Of a stretch of DNA of 64,000 nt, positions 36,326-43,382 are shown piece after piece (position 1 is the first letter of the stretch; every line of letters begins with the position of its first letter). The notes beneath the pieces were generated by a model that worked only from the letters and a program-made list of their open reading frames with translations, was not told the DNA's origin and made no database searches. Made by a program: the position numbers and the translations under genes. This stretch comes from DASWJZ01 sp963720705. GTDB taxonomy: Bacteria > Pseudomonadota > Alphaproteobacteria > Rhizobiales > Afifellaceae. The DNA is taken from contig CAVRGJ010000001.1 of the NCBI GenBank assembly GCA_963720705.1, positions 496,001 through 560,000 on the forward strand. Reading direction: 5' to 3'.

Positions 36326-37123
36326 ATGGCAAGACCCGTGGCGCTGGTGACCGGCGCGTCGTCCGGCATCGGGCGTGAGTTTGCGAAGCGGCTGGCGAAG
36401 GACGGCTACGACCTGGTCATCACCGCGCGCCGCGAGGAGCGGCTGAAGGAGCTGGCGCGCGAACTTGAAGAGGCGGGCGCCAAGGCGGAGATCATCGTCG
36501 CCGACCTCGACACCCGCGAAGGCCTCGCGAAGGTCGAGAAGCGCGCGGGCGCGGGCGACATCGCGATGCTCGTCAACAACGCCGGCTACCAGACCTACAT
36601 GCCCTTCGTGGAGCTCGACCCCGACGTTGCCGAGGCGCAGATCCATGCGATGGTGACGGCGGTCGTCAGGCTTTGCCGCGCGGCGCTTCCCGCGATGCTG
36701 AAGCGGGGCGCGGGCGATATCGTCAACGTCTCCTCGACGCTCGCGTTCTCCGCCGGGGTGACCGAAGCGTTTCTTCCGAAGCGCGCGAACTACGCGGCGA
36801 CGAAGGCCTTCGTGAACGCCTTCACCGAGATCGTGGCGAACGAAGTCGCGGGGACGGGCGTCAGGCTGCAGGCGCTCTGCCCGGGCGTGGTCAGGACCGA
36901 GTTCCACAATGTCGACGGCGAGCCGAAGCTCAGGCCAAAAATCCCGCTGCTCGAGCCGGAGGACGTGGTGCAGGCCTCGCTCGCAGGCCTGAAGCTCGGC
37001 GACGTGATTTGTCTGCCGGCGCTCTCGGATCGCGCTATTGCGGAGCGGGAGATGCAGGGGCGGAGCGCGATGTTCAGAGCGGGGGTGAGCGGGGAGATGG
37101 CGGAGAGGTATCGAGGGGGGTGA
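36326..37123 (+). CDS. Short-chain dehydrogenase/reductase
   Basis: The 265-residue classical SDR has the NAD(P)-binding motif VTGASSGIGREF, the structural LVNNAGYQTYM motif, the catalytic Ser in VNVSSTLAF and the Tyr/Lys pair in NYAATKAF. The CPGVVRTEF motif follows. It probably uses NADPH given the Arg pair in ITARREERL. The substrate is not deducible. The start has a GGAGGG ribosome binding site. It is the first gene of the insert downstream of phoH. Confidence 0.92.
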   Translation: MARPVALVTGASSGIGREFAKRLAKDGYDLVITARREERLKELARELEEAGAKAEIIVADLDTREGLAKVEKRAGAGDIAMLVNNAGYQTYMPFVELDPDVAEAQIHAMVTAVVRLCRAALPAMLKRGAGDIVNVSSTLAFSAGVTEAFLPKRANYAATKAFVNAFTEIVANEVAGTGVRLQALCPGVVRTEFHNVDGEPKLRPKIPLLEPEDVVQASLAGLKLGDVICLPALSDRAIAEREMQGRSAMFRAGVSGEMAERYRGG

Positions 37124-37150
37124 GGGGCCCCCGCGATTGGGCGGTCACCT

Positions 37151-38148
37151 TTAGAAGGGGATTTCGTCCGTAAATTCAGGCCCAGACGAGGGCTGCATTC
37201 TGGCCGGCAGCGCAATGTGATGCACGATAAACAAATCAAGTATATCGCTCCGCTGCATGAATAATATCTGGCTGCGCTGAGAGGCGTCGAGCCGTTCGCC
37301 CAACCAATTCCGAGCCGCCTTTGTAATCTCGCCGCCGGCGACGATGAACGCGTGGTCTATCAACGACCGACGGTTGGTCTCCGGGTCGAACACCGTGTGA
37401 CCCAGCATCATTCGGATCTGAGCGAGTACGTCAGCGACGTTAGCGTTCTTACCTTTGCTTGCAGCGGAGGAATCAAGCTTTCCGCGCTTCACTTGGATGC
37501 CAAAATAAAGCCAATGAGACGTTGGCAACGGTACTTCATCCAGATGTCTTTCCCATATTCGAGCGCTTTGTCCTCGTGACCGGCAGACGTGATCCGCTGA
37601 AAGCCAAGCTGCCTGAACAGGGGCAACAAAATCTCTTCGATCAGCTCGTCCTCAGATGCGGCCTCAATGAAGGCGTCGACTAGCGCACGAAGTTCGAGTT
37701 CCTCCTTAGACAACGGACGATGCGGATTCGTCTCAAGCGCGGAAATCGTCTTCGTCGGCGAGTGACGCAGATAGCAAACACCGTCTTCCGAATAGAACGC
37801 CTCGAAGCCCTCACGCTTGAGGGCAGCGTTCAACATCTCCAGCGCCTTCGGCCGATTGCTTTCCTCTCGTTGCGCCTCTTCGCTCTCCATCAATCGTGCG
37901 ATCACCGAAGAGAAGGCGTGGGGAACGCTATGCAATCCGGGCGCAGGGTTTGCGAGGATTTCCTTGAGCGCATCGGCCACCCACCATTTGCGCGTAGACC
38001 CATCGTGGCGAAAGTGCGTGTCGGCCTCCTCAAAGAATTCCGACAGGCGGCTGCTGCTTCGATACGGAAATGGAAAATCGGTGTCTCCACCATTGTTGCC
38101 GCAGATTAGGTCGGCCAAGCTGTTGATGGTGCGCTCTTTGAACTCCAT
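37151..38148 (-). pseudogene. AbiJ-like / PD-(D/E)xK nuclease-like protein, frameshifted
   Basis: The N-terminal 70 residues (NSLADLICGNNG, then LSEFFEEADTHFRHDGSTRKWWVADALKEIL) resemble N-terminal domains of AbiJ-type abortive-infection proteins. The C-terminal part looks like a restriction-endonuclease fold, with Asp in LEYGKDI followed after about 20 residues by FGIQVKRGKLD, a variant D...QxK active site. A one-base deletion near 37532 splits it: reading resumes as LPTSHWLYFGIQVKRG in the next frame and runs to the TGA at 37151. Restored length is about 332 residues. The ATG at 38148 has an AAGAGG ribosome binding site. It lies 39 bases after the RAMA-like gene. GC content is visibly below the neighbouring genes. 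Family assignment is by eye. Confidence 0.6.
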
Positions 38149-38187
38149 TAGAGTTCGCCTCTTAGAATCCGAACTGCGGCGCGCCGG

Positions 38188-38673
38188 TCACCGACGGACC
38201 GATGCGAAGCGGCCTGACGAAGCCGAGCGGCGAATGATGCGCGACTGATCACGCAGGTCAGAAAGCGGACGCTTGCGACCCTGGTCGTCTTTGTAGAACC
38301 ACACTTTCCACGCGTTCTCGCTGCCGACCCCAAGCGCGCCGTTGAGTTCATTCAATGTGCCGTAGCCTTTGTCGCCGAGTATCCAGAAGCCCTGGACGGC
38401 CTGCGCGCGATACTCACGGCCCTTGTAGGTCCGGAATATCTCGAATCCCGCCGGGAGTTCGACTCCGTAGCGCGGATCATGAAAGCCGATCTCGACACGC
38501 ATGTCCCTTTCGGGCTGCTTGATCACACCATTCATAGACTCTGGTCTGGATGGGTGTACCGCCTTCTCTTTCAATATGAGGCGTCGGAGGATGTCGTCCT
38601 CGCTCTGCTCTTCAGGGTGCCTGTTAGTCCAAATGGCTTGGAACACATCGAGTGACACCTGGATCGTGCGCAT
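38188..38673 (-). CDS. Ribbon-helix-helix / RAMA-like (DUF2924-like) protein
   Basis: The 161-residue protein starts with MRTIQVSLDVFQAIW and SEDDILRRLI, which resembles the ribbon-helix-helix DNA-binding domain of SeqA and antitoxins. Residues about 75-145 (LPAGFEIFRTYKGREYRAQ, GFWILGDKGYGTLNELNGALG, ENAWKVWFY) look like a RAMA or DUF2924 module, a domain found attached to DNA methylases and restriction systems. A short basic tail ends the protein. It is the first gene of a two-gene unit with the nuclease-like gene and has an AAGGAG ribosome binding site and a near-consensus promoter. A DNA-binding, possibly autoregulatory, role is inferred. Confidence 0.7.
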   Translation of the reverse strand: MRTIQVSLDVFQAIWTNRHPEEQSEDDILRRLILKEKAVHPSRPESMNGVIKQPERDMRVEIGFHDPRYGVELPAGFEIFRTYKGREYRAQAVQGFWILGDKGYGTLNELNGALGVGSENAWKVWFYKDDQGRKRPLSDLRDQSRIIRRSASSGRFASVRR

Positions 38674-38692
38674 GAGGATGGGGCTCCTTGTA

Positions 38693-38728
38693 CTATCTAA
38701 TTTTAGGTAGTTAGCGAGTTGATGTCAA
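38693..38728 (-). promoter_or_regulatory. Near-consensus sigma-70 promoter overlapping a palindrome
   Basis: On the minus strand TTGACA (38723-38728), a 17-base spacer and TAAAAT (38700-38705) form an almost perfect housekeeping promoter for the RAMA-like gene. An imperfect palindrome, CTATCTAATTTTAGGTAG on the plus strand (38693-38710), covers the -10 element and likely start point, as an operator would. The encoded ribbon-helix-helix protein is the obvious candidate repressor. Confidence 0.75.
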
Positions 38729-38757
38729 GGGCAGCATCTCGGCCTGCGAGGCTCCAG

Positions 38758-38946
38758 CCTTCTCCCGAGACCGGGAGAAGGTGCCGTTTGGCTCTGCCAA
38801 ACGGTGGATGAGGGTTCAGGTCTGAAGTTTGCGGGGACGAGCGAATTGCGAGCGCTGCCGGTGTCAACGTCACCGCCGCGTCCTTCATAGCCTCAACCTC
38901 ATCCGTCGCCTTCGGCGACACCTTCTCCCAAGCTTGGGAGAAGGTT
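38758..38946. repeat. Inverted pair of CTTCTCCC/GGGAGAAG repeats
   Basis: Each copy contains its own hairpin: CCTTCTCCCGAGACCGGGAG on the left, and ACCTTCTCCCAAGCTTGGGA on the right. Both also carry the GGATGAGG / CCTCATCC motif, in opposite orientations, so the pair could also fold together. Confidence 0.7.
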
Positions 38947-38964
38947 GGCGTTGTGGCCTTCATC

Positions 38965-39100
38965 TTTCCCCTCTCCCGCCTTCGCCAAAGGCTACGGCGG
39001 GCGCTGCCCCGACCCTTCCCCCGCAAGGGGGGAGGGAGGGCGTCGTGGCCGGCACTGCGACCCCTCCCCTCCCCGCCCCTCCCCAGCAAGGGGGAGGGGG
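38965..39100. repeat. GC-rich CCCTCTCCC / AAGGGGGGAGGG repeats
   Basis: This region has successive pyrimidine-rich and purine-rich arms around CCGCAAGG or CCAGCAAGG loops. The same loop and arm design recurs at 41121-41172 and inside ybeY at 42909-43016, and more loosely at 40401-40464. These are probably one family of short palindromic elements. Confidence 0.7.
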
Positions 39101-39132
39101 ACGCGTCGCGCCTTGCGAGTTTCCTGTTAGCC

Positions 39133-39165
39133 TTGCAAATTTAATATCTCGTGTTAAATATGCAA
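39133..39165 (+). promoter_or_regulatory. AT-rich 33-base palindrome abutting the ATPase start codon
   Basis: TTGCAAATTTAATA (39133-39146) and TGTTAAATATGCAA (39152-39165) are reverse complements at 12 of 14 positions around a TCTCG centre. The palindrome ends two bases before the ATG at 39168 and stands out in GC-rich surroundings. It could be an operator, a leaderless-promoter element or an mRNA hairpin controlling translation. Confidence 0.7.
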
Positions 39166-39167
39166 GG

Positions 39168-40341
39168 ATGATCCGGCGGAATGCTCTTCAGGACGTGCGC
39201 ACGGCGCTTGGGCGGCAGGCGGCCGTGGCGCTGATCGGGCCGCGGCAGGTCGGGAAGACGACGCTGGCGCTCGAAATCGCCGAGGAGACCGGCGCGGTCT
39301 ATCTCGACCTCGAAGCAGGCGCCGACCGCGCGAAGCTCGCCGACCCGGTGCTCTATCTTCGCCAATACGAGGATCGGCTCGTCATCCTCGACGAGATTCA
39401 CCGCGTGCCGGAGCTGTTCCAGGAGCTGCGCGGGCTGATCGATGCGGGGCGGCGGCGGGGGAAACGCACCGGGCGCTTCCTCATGCTCGGCTCGGCCTCG
39501 ATCGATCTCCTCCGGCAGTCGGGCGAGAGCCTCGCAGGCCGCATAGAGTATGTCGAACTCGGGCCGCTCAACGTGCTGGAGATCGACGCCGGCATGAAGG
39601 CGGCGACGACGCTATGGGTGCGCGGCGGCTTTCCCGACAGCTTTCTCGCGGCAAGCGACGCCGACAGCCTGGCCTTCCGCGAGAACTTCATCCGCACTTA
39701 TCTCGAGCGCGACGTGCCGCTCTTCGGCGGGCGAATCCCGGCGGAGACGCTCGGGCGGCTGTGGACGATGCTGGCGCATGCGCAAGGCGCGCCGCTCAAC
39801 GCCTCCAAGCTCGCCTCGAGCCTCGCCGTCAGCGTGCCCACCGTCATCCGCTATATCGACCTTCTCGCCGACCTGCTCCTGGTGCGGCGGCTGCCGCCCT
39901 TCCACGCCAACACCGGCAAGCGGCTGGTGAAGTCGCCGAAGACCTACGTGCGGGACAGCGGCATCGTTCACGCGCTGCTCGGGATCGAAGACTTCGATGC
40001 GCTCGCCGGCCATCCGGTCGCCGGGCCGAGCTTCGAAGGCTTCGCGATCGAGAACATCCTCGCCGCCTGCCCGCCGCGCACGACAGCCGGTTTCTATCGC
40101 ACCGCGGCAGGCGCCGAGATCGACCTCGTGCTCGACCTGCCGGGACGAAAAGGGCGCTGGGCGGTGGAGATCAAGCGCGGCCTGAGCGCCGCGCCGAGCC
40201 GCGGCCTTCACAATGCGCTGGAGGACCTGACGCCGAAGCGCGCCTTCATCGTCTATGGCGGCGACGGAGCAATATCCCGTGGGGGAGGCCATCGAGGCGA
40301 TCGGGCTCAGCGCGATGACGACGCTTCTGAAGAGCGCGTGA
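39168..40341 (+). pseudogene. DUF4143-type AAA ATPase, frameshifted near its C-terminus
   Basis: The protein has an N-terminal AAA_14 ATPase with Walker A ALIGPRQVGKTTLALEIA and Walker B RLVILDEIHRVPELF, a winged-helix middle, and a C-terminal DUF4143 domain with nuclease-like strands (GAEIDLVLDL, WAVEIKRG). Members are widespread, usually encoded alone, and of unproven function. After YGGD (40263-40265) one extra G shifts the frame. Removing it restores EQYPVGEAIEAIGLSAMTTL and a TGA at 40339, for about 390 residues. As it stands the frame runs on through repeats into the next gene, which is not credible. The ATG at 39168 directly follows an AT-rich palindrome. Confidence 0.85.
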
Positions 40342-40400
40342 GGGGACGGCCTTCATCGGCAACCCCTCCCCTAACCCCTCCCCGCTCCTTCGTGGCACGC

Positions 40401-40464
40401 CCCCTCTCCCGCCCCTTCGACAAGTCGAAGGGGCACCCTCTCCCTCCAGGGGAGAGGGTGGCGC
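40401..40464. repeat. GC-rich double-hairpin repeat
   Basis: GCCCCTTCGACAAGTCGAAG and the following GGGC form one hairpin, and CACCCTCTCCCTCCAGGGGA with GAGGGTG forms a second. It sits just after the true end of the ATPase gene and upstream of the AhpD-like gene, and resembles the other C/G-rich elements of this insert. Confidence 0.65.
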
Positions 40465-40510
40465 TGGGGCGTGCTATCGTCGTGGCTCGCGAAGATAAAA
40501 GAGGCTGCCA

Positions 40511-41107
40511 ATGCCGAGGACGAAGGCGAGCACCGCACCTAAGCCTCCCATCAGCCGCTTTCCCGTTCCGGCGCTCACGAGCCTGCCGGCCGACATCCGC
40601 GCGCGAATCGAGGCGGTCGCGGAGAAGGCGGGCTTCGTGCCGAACGTCTTCCTCGCGCTCGCGCATCGGCCGGACGAGTTCCGCGCCTTCTTCGCCTATC
40701 ACGACGCGCTGATGGAGAAGGACGGCGGGCTCTCGAAAGCCGAGCGCGAGATGATCGTGGTCGCGACCTCGGCCGCCAACCAATGCCAGTATTGCGTGAT
40801 CGCGCACGGGGCGATCCTCCGTATTCGCGCGAAGAACCCGCTCATCGCCGACCAGGTCGCCGTCAACTATCGCAAGGCCGACATATCTCAGCGCGAGCGC
40901 GCGATGCTCGATTTCGCGCTGAAGGTGGCGGTGAAATCGCACGCAGTCGGCGACGCCGATATCGCGGCGCTTCAGGCGCACGGCTTCAGCGCCGAGGATA
41001 CTTGGGACATCGCCGCGATCGCCGCGTTCTTCGCGATGTCGAACCGCATGGCGAATTTTCTCGCGATGCGGCCAAACGACGAGTTCTATGCGATGGGGCG
41101 GGGGTAG
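40511..41107 (+). CDS. AhpD-like / carboxymuconolactone decarboxylase-family peroxidase-related protein
   Basis: The 198-residue all-helical protein has the redox motif AANQCQYCVIAHGAIL (C-X2-C-X3-H) of the alkylhydroperoxidase AhpD core near residue 95, preceded by LSKAEREMIVVATS, and ends with the NFLAMRPNDEFYAMGR tail of the peroxidase-related subgroup. It probably reduces peroxides or acts as a thiol relay; the partner is unknown. An AAGAGG ribosome binding site precedes the ATG at 40511. Confidence 0.9.
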   Translation: MPRTKASTAPKPPISRFPVPALTSLPADIRARIEAVAEKAGFVPNVFLALAHRPDEFRAFFAYHDALMEKDGGLSKAEREMIVVATSAANQCQYCVIAHGAILRIRAKNPLIADQVAVNYRKADISQRERAMLDFALKVAVKSHAVGDADIAALQAHGFSAEDTWDIAAIAAFFAMSNRMANFLAMRPNDEFYAMGRG

Positions 41108-41120
41108 GCGGGCGTCGCGG

Positions 41121-41172
41121 CCTTCATCCTTCCCCCTCTCCCCGGCCCTCCGCCGCAAGGGGGGAGGGAGAG
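41121..41172. repeat. GC-rich palindromic repeat
   Basis: CTTCCCCCTCTCCCCGGCCC is followed by the loop GCCGCAAGG and a purine arm GGGGGGAGGGAG. This is the same design as the element inside ybeY and those near 39.0 kb. Confidence 0.7.
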
Positions 41173-41255
41173 CGCGCTGCTCCGGCCTTCGCGGGCTGTT
41201 AAGAACCGCCGGAGGTAATACACGCGCCTCGTTCCTAAACTCCGGAGAGCTTCCC

Positions 41256-41696
41256 ATGCGGAGCATGCTTCATCGCCGCGCGCTGGTCGTCGCAGCGCTG
41301 GCGGGCGCTTGCGGTCTGGCGATCGGCTTCGCCGCAGCCAAGGTCGCGTATCCGCCCCTCGACGTGCTGCTGAAGAGCGGCAAGACCATCATCGGGCAGG
41401 AGATCGCCTATCCGGCCGGCACGCCGGAGGTGACCGCGGCGATCGTCACCATGCAGCCGGGCCAGGCAACGGGCTGGCACCGCCACGACGCGCCGCTCTT
41501 CGCCTACATGCTCGCCGGCGAGCTGACGGTCGACTACGGCGCGGACGGCAAACGCGTCTATCACGCCGGCGACGCCTTCCTGGAAGCGTTCAAGAGCGAG
41601 CACAACGGGACGAATACGGGCGCGGACGAGGCGCGCGTGCTGGCGGTGTTCATGGGCGCGGAGGGCGTGGCGAATACGGTGATGCGCGCGGAGTGA
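41256..41696 (+). CDS. Secreted or membrane-anchored cupin-domain protein
   Basis: The 146-residue protein has an N-terminal hydrophobic segment (RRALVVAALAGACGLAIGFAAA) acting as a signal peptide or anchor. A small cupin follows, with metal-site residues in GQATGWHRHDAPLFAYMLAGELTVDYG and the second motif YHAGDAFLEAFKSEHNGTN. Such proteins bind a metal in the periplasm; the ligand or reaction is unknown. The ATG at 41256 gives a normal signal sequence. It is followed by a DoxX gene on the same strand. Confidence 0.85.
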   Translation: MRSMLHRRALVVAALAGACGLAIGFAAAKVAYPPLDVLLKSGKTIIGQEIAYPAGTPEVTAAIVTMQPGQATGWHRHDAPLFAYMLAGELTVDYGADGKRVYHAGDAFLEAFKSEHNGTNTGADEARVLAVFMGAEGVANTVMRAE

Positions 41697-41764
41697 GCCG
41701 CGTGTCAATTCCGGCCCGCCTCGCTCGTCGTGTGGATGGATGATCACACGACGGAGAAGCGACC

Positions 41765-42223
41765 ATGACGACGAGCACCCCAACCCCATCCGGATACGCC
41801 AACGCTACGCCGGGTAATACCTGGAGATCCGCAGCGGCGTTCGCCGGGCGGCTGATCTTCGCGGCGGTGTTCATGATCGCCGCCTTCTTCAAGTTCGCCG
41901 GCATCGAGGGCACGGCGCAATACATCGCCGCGGCGGGATTTCCACTCCCGCTGTTCCTGGCGTGGTGTGCCGCGATCTTCGAGGTGCTCCTGATCCTCGG
42001 CTTCCTCTCCGGTGCGTTCTTCACCGAGACGGCGCTTCTCGCGGCGCTCTACGTGCTCTTCCTCGGCTTCGCCTTTCACGGCCCGGCGCACTGGCAGGGC
42101 GATACGGGGCAGTTCGAGTTCGGCTTCTTCGTCGACCACTTCACCTTCATCGCCGGGCTGCTCTTCGCGGCGGCCTTCGGGCCGGGGAGTTGGGCGGTGA
42201 AGATGGGGTGGATCAAGAGATAG
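41765..42223 (+). CDS. DoxX family membrane protein
   Basis: The 152-residue protein has four hydrophobic helices with the DoxX pattern (AGRLIFAAVFMIAAFFKFAGIEG, PLFLAWCAAIFEVLLILGFL, ETALLAALYVLFLGFAFHGP, FTFIAGLLFAAAFGPG). It resembles the YphA/DoxX subgroup and is not closely similar to the other DoxX protein at 8.8 kb. Function is unknown beyond a proposed redox or quinone link. It starts 68 bases after the cupin gene. Confidence 0.87.
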   Translation: MTTSTPTPSGYANATPGNTWRSAAAFAGRLIFAAVFMIAAFFKFAGIEGTAQYIAAAGFPLPLFLAWCAAIFEVLLILGFLSGAFFTETALLAALYVLFLGFAFHGPAHWQGDTGQFEFGFFVDHFTFIAGLLFAAAFGPGSWAVKMGWIKR

Positions 42224-42362
42224 AGGCGGTGCGCGGCAGCTAAACCGCAGATGAACGACGGCTTCCGGATCGGTTCAGTTCGGCTCCGCTAAGTTCCGCC
42301 CGTCCTCAAGCAACGAGGGCCGTGAGAAAAAGGCGGACGGGAACGAGCGCAACAGAGAACTG

Positions 42363-42710
42363 ATGGAGAGCCCGATGTTCATGAAGACCACTCTCGCCGC
42401 CGTCGCCCTCGCCACCGCGGTTGCCACCACGCCGATCGCCGCCGCCAACGCAGCGCCGCCGCCGGACTTCTCGATCTCGATCGACACCCCGAACGGCACG
42501 ATCACCTTCGGCTCGGGCGGCGTCAGCTTCGATTCCGACAATTCGATGAGCTGCTGGGAAGCCAAGCAGTATCTCGAGGGCGAGTTCAAGCACGTGAACA
42601 AAATCGAGTGCAACGGCACCGTCTACACGTTCAAGGTCAAGAAGTTCAACTTCGGCCCGTGGAAGACGGTGAAGCTCAACAGCGACAACGGCCACTACTG
42701 GTTCGTGTGA
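42363..42710 (+). CDS. Small secreted protein of unknown function
   Basis: The 115-residue protein has a clear Sec signal peptide (MKTTLAAVALATAVATTPIAAANA, cleavage probably after ANA) and a mature part of about 85 residues with two Cys (SCWEAKQYLEG and NKIECNGTVY) that could form one disulfide. I do not recognise the family. The true start may be the ATG at 42375. It has its own terminator and no obvious partner. Confidence 0.75.
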   Translation: MESPMFMKTTLAAVALATAVATTPIAAANAAPPPDFSISIDTPNGTITFGSGGVSFDSDNSMSCWEAKQYLEGEFKHVNKIECNGTVYTFKVKKFNFGPWKTVKLNSDNGHYWFV

Positions 42711-42739
42711 CGCGCACGCGCACTGCCAACAATCACGAG

Positions 42740-42773
42740 CGGCCCGGGAGAAACTCCCGGGCCGTTTCGTTTT
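42740..42773 (+). terminator. Intrinsic terminator of the small secreted protein gene
   Basis: CGGCCCGGGAG (42740-42750) pairs perfectly with CTCCCGGGCCG (42754-42764) around an AAA loop, followed by TTTCGTTTT. It lies 30 bases after the stop codon and ends the insert just before ybeY. Confidence 0.93.
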
Positions 42774-42800
42774 GTCCGCGCGCACGCTATTTCGCTTGGG

Positions 42801-43376
42801 ATGATGAATGTGAAGATCGCGATCGTGGTGGAGGCCGGCGACTGGCCGCCGAAGGCTACGCTCGCGAAGATCGCGCGGCGCGCGGTGGGGGCGGCGGTCG
42901 GCGCCGGCGCCTTCCCTCCCCCCTTGCGGGGGAGGGAAAGGGAGATGGGAAAGAAGCCGTCCGCGGCAGCGTCCCTCCCACCTCTCCGTCTCTCCCCCGC
43001 AAGGGGGGAGAGGGTTCCTGAGCTCTCCCTCGTCTTCACCGACGACGCGGCAATGCGGAATCTTAACCACCGCTATCGCGGCAAGGAGAAGCCGACGAAC
43101 GTGCTCTCCTTTCCGCCGGCGCCGCTCCCGAATAGCGGAAATCCTTCAGCCGACCGCTTTCTTGGGGATGTCATATTGGCGGCGGAGACTGTCGCCCAGG
43201 AAGCCAGGCTTGCGATGAAGCCGCTTGAAGACCACATGGCTCACCTGATAATCCACGGGTTCCTCCATCTTCTTGGCCATGACCACGAGAGGGAGGGTGA
43301 AGCGGCAAAAATGGAGCAATTGGAGCGCGTTGCGTTGAAGTCGTTGGGGATTCCAGATCCCTACGCGGGCGCCTAA
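42801..43376 (+). CDS. ybeY: Endoribonuclease YbeY with an in-frame repeat-encoded insertion
   Basis: The 191-residue zinc RNase for rRNA maturation carries its metal site HLIIHGFLHLLGHDHE near residues 148-163 and the signature RGKEKPTNVLSFP. Typical alphaproteobacterial YbeY proteins are about 155-165 residues long. Here residues 37-72 (beginning FPPPLRGRERE and ending LSPARGERV) have no place in the family alignment and correspond exactly to a GC-rich palindromic repeat, so the repeat adds about 36 residues without breaking the frame. The flanking family sequence resumes at PELSLVFTDDAAMRNLNHRY. ybeY is followed by corC within seven bases. Confidence 0.9.
   Translation: MMNVKIAIVVEAGDWPPKATLAKIARRAVGAAVGAGAFPPPLRGREREMGKKPSAAASLPPLRLSPARGERVPELSLVFTDDAAMRNLNHRYRGKEKPTNVLSFPPAPLPNSGNPSADRFLGDVILAAETVAQEARLAMKPLEDHMAHLIIHGFLHLLGHDHEREGEAAKMEQLERVALKSLGIPDPYAGA
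42909..43016. repeat. Palindromic repeat inserted inside ybeY
   Basis: About 108 bases, a multiple of three, contain two hairpins: CTTCCCTCCCCCCTTGCGGG with its GGAGGGAAAG partner, and CTCTCCGTCTCTCCCCCGCA followed by AGGGGGGAGAGGG. The design matches the intergenic elements at 38965-39100 and 41121-41172. It interrupts the N-terminal part of ybeY in frame. Confidence 0.85.
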
Positions 43377-43382
43377 AGGACG

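Larger units (their letters stand above)
38729..39132. other. Gene-free stretch filled with GC-rich repeats
   Basis: No gene is supported here. Bases 38758-38820 and 38892-38946 are two copies, in opposite orientation, of an element containing the hairpin CCTTCTCCC...GGGAGAAGG with CATCCGTCGCCTTCGGCGA-like or CCGTTTGGC...GCCAAACGG stems. Bases 38965-39100 hold C-rich/G-rich elements (CCCTTCCCCCGCAAGGGGGG and CCCAGCAAGGGGGAGGGG) of the family found inside ybeY. The pile-up suggests a preferred site for these small repeats between the defence-like genes and the ATPase gene. Confidence 0.7.

Noticed and set aside
38965..43016. G-rich/C-rich tracts read as G-quadruplex regulatory sites
   Set aside because: They are arms of recurring palindromic repeats; hairpin formation explains them better.
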